Source: Hansfordia pulvinata
Taxonomy: Eukaryota > Ascomycota > Sordariomycetes > Xylariales
Length of the DNA: 64,000 bases
Assembly: GCA_006538405.1 (NCBI GenBank)
Contig: BJKQ01000007.1
Coordinates: 2,294,001 to 2,358,000 of the forward strand
Reading direction: 5' to 3'
Shown one piece after another: positions 11,313 through 22,054 of the stretch. The notes under the pieces were generated by a model. It searched no databases. It saw only the letters and a program-made list of their open reading frames with translations, and was not told the origin of the DNA. How positions within the stretch are numbered: position 1 is the stretch's first letter; each line of letters starts with the position of its first letter. Made by a program: the position numbers and the translations under genes.

Positions 11313-13157
11313 CCGCTTCCCCACCCATCGTCGACCGCACGACGACGCGCCGGGAGAATTCCAGCCTAACCAGAGGAGGGTCACCGGCCGATCTGATCTG
11401 CGGGCTCATCGCACATCTGCCGTCACGCGCTCGCCCGCGCACCTGCGGCAAGGCTTCCGTTCCGGGAGAGGGAAAGGCCCGGAAGGGGGAATGAAAAAAG
11501 AAGAGCCCGGTCGATCGTCTATAGAGCAGAGCGGAGCCCTGGCTGCTGCCGGCGACTTATTACGAGGGCGCGTATGGCCTAAGTTACCTAGTTTTTGGTC
11601 GGCCGTTTTTTTACTCGTACTATCCGAGAGGGGAAGGCTGTCAAGCACGCGCAGTCGAGTCAAGTACCATCCAAGGCCGGAGGAGGGGATAGGAGTTAAC
11701 GACGGCGATGAGTCTTACGTCGGCCAAAAAACCCGTCATCGGCCGTTCCCGTCCGTTGCCATATACGCCTCGCCGAGTGCATCCTGCCCAACTCGGCGAA
11801 GTATCAGCGCACTGGCCGGGAATAGGGGGTCCCTCAAGTGTGCGAGTACGTGTGTGCGTGAGAGAGAAGAGAGACTGCTTGTACCTGAGGCAGGCAAAGA
11901 GTGCCCAGGTGAGGAGGAAGAGGATCTACGAACAAGCACTCGGTCCCGACTGCGAGGGTCCGTGGAAGGGGGGTTTTGGCCCCTGCCCTTGTCCATGTTC
12001 CCGGTCCCGGGCCCGGTGCCGGTGCCTGGTGCTTGGTGCCCGTCTTGTTGGTGTTGACCGATCACCACGTTCTCTATTAGGGGTATGTGTCAAATTTTCT
12101 CTCTGCCTTTGCCTATCGCTCTTCACTCCAAGGTCAACAGGCAGGAACCACCAACCTACGGTACCCACATGTACCTGCCGTGATGTACAAAGAAATGTCG
12201 GCCGAGACCTTACCTCACAGACGAACAGACGCGAGCAAGACAGAAGACGGTAGACACGTGCTCGAGCGGTGGAAGGCGCGGATGTCGTCCCTTCTACTCG
12301 CACATTCCATTTTCGCTTCAATTGACTGCCAGATACTTTACCTTACCTACATACCACGACCTCAGTACGACATGACCTCTACCTATCTACCTACCTTATG
12401 TACTCGCATGCCCGACCTGCAGCACCAGCACCAGTAGGTACGGGGATTGGCCCGAGTCTGCTGCTGCGGCCGGCCAGGTCGAGCCGTTGGATTGTCCATT
12501 CAGGTACCGTACCTACCCCCACCCCTTGGATGGATGCCGGTGCGTCAGCAACACCGAGCCCCGATCGACCGCCCCAGACTGGCCCCACTCTTACGGGGGG
12601 CGCCCATCGGCCTCGGACGGTCGGCGGTACGACGCAGTGGAGGTAATTCCAAAATGCCACCGCCACGGTCCACCACCACCAACACCACCACCAAGGCGAC
12701 ATTTCACACTGCGTCCCAGCTTAGCTTCCAAAAGGGCCATGTCGCTCTGTGCCGGCACGCGGGCGTGCGGGTACCCATCAGAGCATCGGGGCATCGATGG
12801 GCCCTATCCAACCCAGTCCACGTAGGTAGGTACATATATCAATTCGGACGGCCCCCCTTCAAAGGTAGGAGGTAGGGAAGATACCTATCAATCATCATTC
12901 ACACTCGCAGCCAAGCCCCTAGAAACTGACTGCCAGATCCGATCCGATCAGATACCACCACCAGATCCCGGCTTTCGACATACAGGACATATCCAGACAT
13001 ATATATATATCCTCTGTCCACCCCTTCTGAGACACTGGGATACCAATCTGCAGCACCCTAACCACGGATATCCACATATCCACAGACAAGGAGAGACATC
13101 CCCCCCCCCCCCCCCCCGCCGCCGCACAAGGGACAGGCAGAAACAAGTCGCACCACC
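11313..13157. other. Intergenic region and 5' leader of the MFS gene
   Basis: No gene seen. The first part is ordinary GC-rich DNA; TACCTACC-type oligomers occur at about 12150-12180, 12345-12400 and 12820-12840. The last 300 bases are A/C-rich with a CATATATATATAT stretch near 12998 and a tract of 18 C at 13100-13117, about 40 bases before the MFS start codon; this is probably promoter plus 5' UTR. Confidence 0.45.
13100..13117 (+). repeat. C18 tract in the MFS gene leader
   Basis: Eighteen consecutive C residues, 41-58 bases upstream of the ATG at 13158. Two other leaders in the window (before 17946 and 38592) also hold a run of exactly 18 C. Confidence 0.8.
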
Positions 13158-15252
13158 ATGTTCTGGAGGAAAGGCAAACAGGCCGCCGGCCCAGATGCCG
13201 CGCCGTCTCAAGATACCACCGCCATCACTCCTGACAACACCAACAACACGACGCCGCCGCAACAACCGCAACACAATGTCGACGGCACCAAGGAAGCATC
13301 ATCGACCCCGGCGGAGGATAACCCTGACCAGTACCCCAAGGGCCTCAAGCTGGCCCTGCTGCTGACGTCGGCCTACATCTCGCTGTTCCTCGTCGCCCTC
13401 GACCGCCTCATCATCACCACGGCCATCCCAAGATCACCGACGAGTTCCACTCGCTGCAGGACGTCGGCTGGTACGGCTCCGCCTTTATGCTGACCCAGTG
13501 CTGCTTCCAGCTCATGTTCGGCAAGCTCTACACCTTCTTCCCCGTCAAGGCCGTCTTCATCGCTACCATCCTGCTCTTCGAGGCCGGCTCCGCCATCTGC
13601 GGCGCCGCCCCGAGCTCCGTCGTCTTCATTGTCGGCCGCGCCATCCAGGGCATTGGGGCTGCTGGTGTCTTTTCCGGTGTTGTAAGTGTCACCCTTTCCT
13701 CCCCTCCTCTCTCTCTCTCTCTCTTCGCGTGAGCCTCAACTAACTTGTTTTTACTATGTAGATCCTCTGCATCATGTACGCGGTGCCCCTGCAGAAGCGG
13801 CCCATGTACCAGGGCATGTTCGGGGCTGTCTTCGGCGTCGCCTCCGTCTTTGGCCCCCTGGTGGGCGGCGCCTTCACCACCAACGTCACCTGGCGCTGGT
13901 GCTTCTATATCAACCTGCCCATCGGTGGCGTCGTCATGCTCATCATCTTCTTCACGCTCGACGTCCCCGACCGCGACACCACAAAGGCCTCCCTCAAGGA
14001 GAAGCTGTCCCAGCTCGACGCCCTCGGCACGGCGCTGCTCGTCCCGGGCGTCATCTGCCTGCTGCTTGCCCTCCAGTGGGGTGGCACCACTTATGCTGTA
14101 GGTTATTGTTCTGACCCTCTCCCCCTCGGATGAGTTCCGCCCCGTCTTATTTGTACTTTGGCTGACGATTGGATGCAATAGTGGAACAACCCCCGCATGA
14201 TCGCTCTGCTGGTCCTTTTCCCGATTCTGCTGCTCGGCTTCTTCGCGGTGCAGACGTGGATGCCGCGGACGGCGACGCTGCCACCGCGCGTGATGAAGCA
14301 GCGATCCATCATCGGGGGCGTGTGGGCGACCTTCTTCATCGGGTGCGGGCAGCTGGTCTTCATGTACTTCCTGCCCATCTGGTTCCAGGCGATCAAGGGC
14401 GTGTCGGCCGTCGACTCGGGCATCGACATGCTGCCCCTGACGCTGTCCATCGTGGCCGCCAGCATCATCAACGGCATCGCCACCTCGCGCACCGGCTACT
14501 ACACGCCCTTCATGATCGTGGGCAGCGTGATCATGGCCGTCGGCGCCGGCCTGCTCATGACGCTGCAGCTCGACAGCAGCCAGGCCGCCTGGGTCGGTTT
14601 CCAGTTCGTCTACGGCTTCGGCATGGGCATGACCTTCCAGGCGCCCAACCTCGCCGCTCAGACCGTCCTGCCCCTGCGCGACGTCCCCATCGGCACCTCG
14701 CTCATGTTCTTTACGCAGCTGCTTGGCGGCGCCATTTTCGTGTCCGTGGGCCAGAACGTCCTCAACAACGAGCTGGCAAGCCGCCTGTCCGCCATTCCCG
14801 GCTTCGACCCGGCGGCGGTCGTCAACTCGGGCGCGACGGACCTGCTGACCTCGGTGCCGGTCGCACTGCGCACCACGGTCCTGACCATCTACAACGAGTC
14901 GCTGCGCACCGTGTTCATGGTCGGCCTCATCGTCACCTGCTTTGTCTTCCTGGGCGCCGTCAGCATGGAGTGGATCAGCGTCAAGAAGGCGAAGCCCGCC
15001 GCGAACCCGGAGCAGGAGGCGGGCGACCGGGAGGCCAAGGTTTCGGATCCGGAGAAGGGCGGCCAGGACAACGAGATCCGCAGCGGCAGCAGGGACGAGG
15101 CCGACGCCAAGTCGGACGCCGACACGCTCACCAGCGCCGGCAACAACACCCACGGCGCCGCGGCGCACGAGGCCGACATTGCCAAGGAGGGCATGTTGTA
15201 TGAGGGGACGGCGGCAGCAGGGAACGCGCTGCCTTTTGAGACGAAGAAGTGA
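13158..15252 (+). CDS. MFS efflux transporter, 14-TM drug/toxin H+ antiporter type (one apparent frameshift)
   Basis: A plasma-membrane proton-driven exporter of drugs or fungal toxins. Exons: 13158-13681, 13762-14097, 14182-15252; the start sits in a good CACCATG context. The N-terminus (about 70 residues) is hydrophilic; the first helix ends with the family motif [11 protein letters not shown]. Motif A-like [10 protein letters not shown] follows in helix 2-3, then [15 protein letters not shown], and the antiporter motif [13 protein letters not shown] with [13 protein letters not shown], characteristic of the DHA2 group that includes TOXA-like efflux pumps. A charged tail of about 70 residues follows the last helix. 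After AIP the frame breaks: the run CCC at 13427-13429 needs one more C to give [20 protein letters not shown], the expected next loop. With that base the protein is about 643 residues. No biosynthetic gene lies next to it, so the substrate is unknown; the nearest gene upstream is the Zn2Cys6 regulator. Confidence 0.92.
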
Positions 15253-16261
15253 AGAAGAAAGAGAAAAGAACCTTGCAGCAAAGAGAGCTGAAGCGAAAAA
15301 AAAAAAAAAAGAACAAGCGAAGATTAATCACGGGCATTTCAGCGGTCATTATTTTTCATCTTGATCACTTGGGCATTAGAAACGGCGTTCTGTTTTTCTC
15401 CCTCTCCCCTCCTCTGCTTCATTATCACCAGGGGGAGCAGGGTGTGGAATGGGGGAGGGGGTGAGGCCGCCTTTTTGCATTTCCATGGCCACCTTGCTGC
15501 TGACGATTTCTGTTGCGAGATACCCCCGGCGGCTACGAAAGCGAAATACATGCGCCTGGATATACCTCCCTGCCCAGCTGGGCTTGGGATATTGACGCCT
15601 ATACACACAGTACATATACACACATATCTGCACACCTATATGATGGGTGATAATGAGAAGAACCTCTCCCTTCCAATCTTACTGGAACTGACCGCACCGT
15701 GACCACATTTAGCATCTGGTTATGATTTAGCTCAGCACACTGTATTGAAACGGAATGGAAGTGAGCAGTAGACACGGCGCGTGTCGTCGGGGCGGGCGGG
15801 GCGGGACTGCGTTCTTTGAATGTTTTCGGGGGTTTTTGGGGATGGGGCGGAGAGGTTGATAAGACTCGCTGCCCGCAGAAGAGGGTTATGTATGTATCTC
15901 TCTCTCTCTCTGTGTATGTATCTGTATGTGTGTGTAACACCGACAGGACGAACAGAGGACAGTGCGAGGTGCGGTCTTTTCGGGGCAGCATCACCGGCCG
16001 ACGGACTGACGACCCTCGACTCGAATGGTTACTTGACGCAGGTCGCGGGGAACCGAGTGGAACGCCAGGTCTCCCCGGGAAACGAAGCCTTGACGGCCCT
16101 CGCCTCGTCTGGCCCCCTGCGTCTTTGTTGCAAAAAGAAAGGAAAGGAGGGGGGGATTCAAAGAAGAGTGCCAGACTCTGTTTGGCTGACACGCGCAGCC
16201 AGGTGAATGACATGGTCCATTGTTCAGGTACTTACCCACCTACCTTGTGCATTTGCATTTA
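15253..16261. other. Intergenic region, no gene seen
   Basis: MFS 3' flank with an A14 tract at about 15298-15311, then GC-rich DNA with a TCTCTCTC/GTGTATGTAT stretch at 15896-15936. No coding signal. Confidence 0.45.
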
Positions 16262-16343
16262 CATTCACTCACTGCCGGGCCAGGCCCATCCTTCAGTGTG
16301 AAAGACACTGAAGGATAGGCCTGGCGCCACAGGCAGTGTGAAT
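16262..16343. repeat. 82-bp near-perfect palindrome (fold-back element)
   Basis: The core stem 16280-16299 pairs with 16305-16324 (20 bp, one mismatch) around a five-base GAAAG loop. Outside it the arms continue to match: CACTGCC on the left pairs with GGCAGTG on the right, then ATTCAC with GTGTGAAT, interrupted by a few unpaired bases near GCGCCAC. The length and quality of the pairing suggest a transposon-derived fold-back element or a structured transcript rather than chance. Confidence 0.7.
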
Positions 16344-17945
16344 TAGGTACCCGTGGTCGAGTCTGGCCAGCCTTGAATGGCTGCTGGGAGGGTGAAGAAC
16401 AAACGCCTTGTTTATAGGTGGGCAGAACAAGAGCCATCCATCAGTGGCAAGCACAGCTCAAGTCGAGTTGTGAACCAGCAGTCTTTATCTATGAGACCTT
16501 GAAGCTTTGCACAGTGCCATGTTGTTAAGAGGAGGGCTGGTGGTGAGCTGGGCACATAAAACACCTCTACCCATCCTGCACACTCTTATAACAACAACAC
16601 CACCGACATCGACAACGACATCGACAACAACCTGCAAACCTGAGACAGAAAACCTGACCACTCCCCCCTTTTGCAACTCTCTGCTAAGTGGAGAGCCCTG
16701 AGTTCAATCTCATCTTTTTGCCCTCACTTTTCTCACCCACTCACTTACTTATCCATGGCATCTGCCTTGTACTTCCTCACCTGACCAACTCCCGCCAGCT
16801 TGGCGGCGCCCCACCACCCGCGCCCGGCTCGCAACATCACCGCTCCCGACGGGCCCGATTCTGCGAAGGGCACGCACCGCCCGCCCCCCAGGAAGCTGCT
16901 GCGCCTCACTTGTCGATTGTTTGCACCCGGCAGCCTCGAGCGCACCGCAGGCGGACAGATCGTATCGGCAGACTGGCTGGTTGAACAAGAGCCGCCGTGT
17001 GTGTATGTAAGTGTAAAGAAGAGGTTGGAAGCAGACCGCATCGCAGCATCGCATCGCATCGCATCGCACCGCAACATCGCACCCGGTCAGCCCAGCCCAG
17101 CCCGTGAGCGAGCGAGCGAGCGCCTTGTTGAACCTACTACCTGCGCCCATACTTTCCCCATGACCTTATTATATCCCTTACATGCCCGCCTTACCTGCCC
17201 TACCCGATAACTCTGCCTATACGTTGACCTGACGACATTGCATCCCCAACTCTTTTTCTCCCCCTCGCATTTTTATCAATAATTCATCTCACGTCAACTA
17301 GCTGCTCGATACCCCATTCTTCTTCTCTTCTCCCCCCCCCCCCCCCCCCTTGGTTGCCCGCCTTACATCACTATCTACATACACCTTTGCTTCCTCCCTC
17401 CCTTTTTGCAAGCGGGCGGGCTAACCCGGGGACGCAAGATTTTCGACTTGCCTTTCGCTTAGCCAGGCACCAACGCACCCACTCGCACTGCCCGGCGTCT
17501 CCTCGGAGCCCGCAACAAAGCCTCTCAGCGCGTGTGCCCGGTGACGCCCCCGCGCCCCCGCCCCTCGAAGCCAAAGCGAGCGCGAGCGGTTGGGGAAACA
17601 GAACCAAGTCCGCAACGGATAGACGGGCGGATCAACACACGCCGACTATATACCTTCCACCCCCTCACCCTCCTTTTTCCGCGGACACGGGGAGCGCGGG
17701 GGAAGGAGAAAGAAAGAAAAGAGAAAAACTCCTTTTCTTCGATTAAGAAGGACGAGAAAGGGAAGAGGGTGCAGTTTGTCTCTTGGAGAAAGCTCCGAGG
17801 AGAAGACACACACACACAGAAAGATAGAGAGAGAGATCAGTCACGACATACGACTATATACGCAACGGCGCAGATTCCCCCCCCTGGCAATATCCTCACC
17901 ACCCATCAGAAGGATAAAAGAGAGTCAAGAAAAGAAAAAAAAAAA
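16344..17945. other. Promoter and long leader of the 419-residue protein gene
   Basis: No gene could be supported. It is pyrimidine- and A-rich, with a GCATC tandem (about 17040-17070), GAGC tandem (17106-17122), a C18 tract at 17332-17349 and A-rich sequence up to the ATG at 17946. The frame of the downstream gene is open back to about 17532 but has no upstream ATG. Confidence 0.4.
17332..17349 (+). repeat. C18 tract
   Basis: Eighteen consecutive C residues in the pyrimidine-rich leader, about 600 bases upstream of the start at 17946. Confidence 0.75.
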
Positions 17946-18778
17946 ATGATCGACGAGGCGGCCCGGATCTGGGCGCTCATGTACGGCCTGCTGTGCGCCA
18001 TCCCCATAGGGTTCGTGGCCGTGGCGGCCTGGTCCTCCTTCTTCTCTCCTCCTGCCCCTGCCCATGCCCACTCCTCTTCCTCCTCGGCGGCTAAGCGCCC
18101 CCGGGTGGGCGACGAGGAGATGGGCGACGGCGCCGCGCCGACGCGCGGGCAGCTCCAGTGGGAGATGCTCGAGTACGAGAGGCACTGGTTCCCCTGGCGC
18201 TTTGTCGACGACGACGATGACGACGACGACCAGCCCGACGGGCAACAGCAGCAGCAGGCGCATGCTCCTTCACTGCCGCCGCCGTCGTCGTTGTCGGAGA
18301 ACAGACACAGACACAGCAACGACGACAGCAGCAACAGCAACAACAACAACAACAACAACAGACGACCGCCGCCGCCCCGCGCGGAGCCGCTGTCGTCCGC
18401 CCCCGCCACCCCGCCGCACGGCATGCCCCCGCGCCCGTCCGCCGTCAACAACAACAACAACAACAACCCCGCCGCCACCTTCTCCTCGTGGAGTCTCTCC
18501 TCCGCCTCGTCCTCGACGTACTCCACCTCCCCGCCTCCGAGCCCTCCACCACCCGGCCGCTCCCCGCCCACCGCCGCCGCAGCAGCAGCCGAGCCGGCGG
18601 TGCAGGCAGCAGAAGCAGAATCAGGGAACGAGGTCGTCGGGGGGAGCCGAGACCACGTGCAGCAGTATCACACCAGCACCAGCACTAGGACCACCAGCAC
18701 CCGCTCCCACCGCCGCCAAGAGAGAAGACGTAGACAGAGGGAGAGGCGGCATGCGGCCTCGGAGGCGGAGGACGATGG

Positions 18779-18809
<31 letters not shown>

Positions 18810-19205
18810 CTGCTGCTCGCGCGCGAGCGGGCGCTCATGGCGGGCGACGCCGGGGCGCCCTGGCGGTGGAGCACCGCCGCGCAGGTCGGTCCTCCCCGCC
18901 GCCGGGGCGCCGGCGTCGTCGGAGGTGGCGGGGCCCTTGCCGATGATGATGCTGATGATGCTGATGCGAGGAGGGGGAGCAGGAGAGGGAGCAGGAGGAG
19001 CAGCAGGACCACCGCCGCCGCCGCCGCCGCCGTCGCGCCGCCGAGGCCGATGCCGATGCCCCCGGCCTATCCACACCGCGAGGCGGGAGGGCGGCAGGCA
19101 CACACGCAGGCGGAGCGGACGGAGCAGGCCGAGCAGACGCACAGTCCGGGCTGCGACGCCCGCGCAGGTGGCGGCTGGGAGGAGGTAGATCTGAGAGAGC
19201 GGTAG
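17946..19205 (+). CDS. Hypothetical single-pass membrane protein with long disordered low-complexity tail
   Basis: An intronless frame of 419 residues starting at the first in-frame ATG, just after an A-rich run. I do not recognise a family. Residues about 9-29 (WALMYGLLCAIPIGFVAVAAW) form one hydrophobic segment close to the N-terminus, probably a signal anchor. A short conserved-looking aromatic patch, WEMLEYERHWFPWRF, spans residues about 72-86. The rest is low complexity: acidic runs (eight Asp near 87-95 and a longer Asp run later), poly-Gln, poly-Asn, Pro/Ser blocks, an Arg-rich stretch (RRQERRRRQRERR) and an RRGSRRGSRRSSR repeat that looks like a phosphorylation or RS-type segment. Codon use with strong GC3 and the absence of stops support coding. 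It may be anchored in the ER or another membrane with a cytosolic disordered tail; the function is unknown. Confidence 0.65.
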
Positions 19206-21374
19206 TCAGACGGTACCTACCTACGAGTACCTTAGGTACCATCTACCTACGTGTAGGGACGATGAGCAACCTCCAGATGTGGACGGGCATGTATGTACCT
19301 TCCTGATGCATGGTACATGCATTGATGTCGGGGTTCCGATCTAATGTTGGTCGCCGGCAGACATCATTGCTCGCTGTATTTAGTAGAGGACGTCGAGGAA
19401 CGAGAAGCGAGAGAGAAAGCAAAGCAAAGAACGATACCCCCCTGTTTATTACGGAGTTCCAACCTGGGAAGCTATAGACGTACACGTAGACGGGTAGTGG
19501 CGAGGTGAGGAGAGAGACAGAGAGAGACACACACACTCTCCCTCTCTCTTTCTCCGAAAGTAAACACTCGAAATTCGAACAAAGAATAAAAACGAAAAAT
19601 CTACAATAGGCCCTGTCATCCGGCGTCACGAAGCGCGTCGTCGTTGCTCATGCGCCCGTCACGAAAGATCATTCTGTGTATGCATGTGGGCATCCCGTTT
19701 ATCCACCGTACGAGTACCATGTTCATACACCTTGTAAGTTATACTCGTGATCCGGTACTTAACCGCGCGACGGGGAGGGCACAACATGCAGCTGGAGGTG
19801 GGCAGTGAGGCATCGGTGACTCCGCCCCGCGCTGGCCAACAGTGCCGGAGCGCAAGTGCGAGTAAGGTACCTACATCTCCGTACCCGCGTCCGCAAAGCT
19901 TACGAGTAGCCCGGGGCAGTGGAAAGAGCCGCATGGATCTCGCACCATCCCCATCCCTGCCTCCTGCCCGATTGGGAAAGCGACACCCGGCACATGGTTG
20001 GAGTTGACGTGAGCTGTGAGGTACCTTAGGTTAGGTAGACTTCTCAAGGAACCCAGCCCTCCTGCTGGGAGAGAGCATTAGGTGGTACGAGTACCTAGAA
20101 GCCCCAATCTCCAACATGTCCATTACGCGGATCTCTTGGCCCTGCCGCTCCAAACCCCTCAAAAACGCCCAAGATGCGAGAACCGGCGTCACCCAAGCCA
20201 CGATTCGGCCGGTGGTCAAGCAACGTCCATACATATACCTACATGTACCTACTGTAGGTAATCGCTCGTACGGGACATACCACCGCCATGCCCAGTTCAA
20301 ACTGACATCTTGGACCGACCCAGCGGGGAAACGAGAAAAGCTACAGCTCGAGGGCCAGGCGCCGGTACAACACCACAGCCGTCCCCAACAACACTCTCAG
20401 CGCCCTAACTACCTTAGTACCCGTAAACTCTCCCCCGTCACATGCAATTTCAGCTCCAACAACCGGTCCGTCACACAGACAGGAGACCACTTCGCCCTCG
20501 GCCAAACCCCCCCCCCCCCCCTCGCGAAGCCTGTCTTCATCAATGCCTTCCCGCTCTGTCTGTCTGTCACAAACTCCCCCCCCCCCCCCCCAATGGCTGA
20601 ACGTCCAATGTGGGTCGATGCTCCCCCTACCCTCGGTCAATGCGCATCGCTGCCCGTGTTTCGCCTTGATTCCCACCCATCCCCGGCCGGCCCCCGCTCT
20701 TCAAGGCCGTGGCAGCAGCCCCCAGGATGCCCGCGGCACCGCCCAAGGAGCACTGCCCACGTGCGGATCCGAGCCCGCCCGTCCACCGTGGCACACCACG
20801 TCATGGCTGCGGGAGGATCCCCTTCACGAATATGCGGGAAACTGTGGTGGACACTTCACGCGGCAGATTCGACCTCTCCATTCATTCATGGTTCCGTATT
20901 GTTGTCTTCATTGCCCAACGGGTCCGACCCGATCGATGCCTTGTTACTCAACAACAGCTAGTCTAAATAGTCCAGTCGAGAGAGAAGCTCCACGGCCCTG
21001 CTCTCACACGCCCATGACCCAAAGTCGATGAACCAACCGACTGGCCCAAGAATCCATTATGCTTCCAGTCGCCGACTTGGATCCTTGATCAAGCCCTGCC
21101 TGAGCCCGCCTGGTCTTCCCGACAGCGTCCGCGCTCACGGCCAACAAGGCCAGGCCAAAGATGCAACCAAAACGCCGTCCTCCACCTTCCCATGTCTATG
21201 AGAGAGAGAAAAAAGACAAGAAAACAAAAAGAGAAAAGTCCCATGCTACCTTTGGCGACTGGCAAAGATGGGCCGAGCGACCCCAAGAAATACATGTTGC
21301 GTACAGCTCAAAGAAAGGGTATCGATGTGGTGTCTGCGGGCCAACCGCGACCCTGCAGTCCTGTAGACAAGAAA

Positions 21375-21409
<35 letters not shown>

Positions 21410-21554
21410 ATCAAGGAAACGGATCGTGAGCGCACGACTGTATCGCCGGCTGGTGCGGTCTTGTGGCGAACCGAGTCGCGTCGAGTCGAGTCTTGAAGCA
21501 ATCGCGCCCAGAAAAAGGAGTGGCGCGAGGGAGGGAATTCCAGAATCACCAACG
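19206..21554. other. Intergenic region, no gene seen
   Basis: Starts with clustered TACCTACC/TACGAGTA/AGGTACC oligomers (19213-19260), more at 19685-19700 and 20080-20100. Contains C tracts at 20507-20521 (15) and 20576-20591 (16) and a (GA)n tract at about 21379-21408. Open frames here have no recognisable domain. Confidence 0.45.
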
Positions 21555-22054
21555 CTACTGGTCCGGCTTCCAGATGCCCGCGCCCAGGGGCTTGCTGATG
21601 CCGAACCCCACGCCCACCGCAAGGGCGACGATGAAGAAGAGTATGCCGAGACGGATCATCAGCCGTGTGCGCTTCGTGTACTGGTTCAGCAGCTGGCAAG
21701 ACCGGTTCTTCTGCTTAGCCGCCCGCGTCTTCTGCTTCCAGTACTCCGCCGTCGGCCACACGCTGTTGTCGTTCTTGCCGCACGACTTGCGGTTCAGCCG
21801 TCGCACGACCGCTGCGGCGTCACCATGGCCTCCACGTCCGTGTCGTACGCGTTGGCGTGGCCTTGGTGGCACTCGGGCGGCACCGACAGGCTCGAGTCCC
21901 GCCTCATCTCAAAGCTCAGAGCGCCGTTCTTCTCATTGCTCTCGGTCGTCATGGTGCTCGAGGGCGTCAGTGCCGGGAACCCCTCGGTCGACGTGACGGT
22001 GGTGCCGTTGTGGCCCGCCTTGGCGGTCTGATCGTTGCGAATAACGGTCGCCAT
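21555..22054 (-). CDS. Small single-pass membrane protein of unknown function (one apparent frameshift or mini-intron)
   Basis: Read on the minus strand from the ATG at 22052-22054 to the TAG at 21555-21557. The N-terminal half (MATVIRNDQTAKAGHNG...) is hydrophilic and Ser/Thr-rich. The C-terminal half contains KSCGKNDNSVWPTAEYWKQK, a basic AAKQKNRSCQLLNQYTKRTR segment, one hydrophobic helix (LMIRLGILFFIVALAVGVGF) and a GISKPLGAGIWKPDQ tail, a layout I associate with small conserved fungal membrane proteins. The two halves lie in different frames and meet between about 21795 and 21845. One missing base would fuse them into about 166 residues; a 38-bp GTGACG...GCAAG intron would also keep frame but is shorter than usual fungal introns. 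Positive-inside reasoning puts the N-terminus in the cytosol. Confidence 0.65.

Noticed and set aside
11260..12057. 265-codon plus-strand frame starting inside the MITE
   Set aside because: Begins within the element's centre and right arm, has no domain and no splice logic.
13528..15168. 546-codon minus-strand open frame across the MFS gene
   Set aside because: It is the antisense shadow of the transporter, rich in Arg/Asp/His/Gly with no domain, and crosses both MFS introns.
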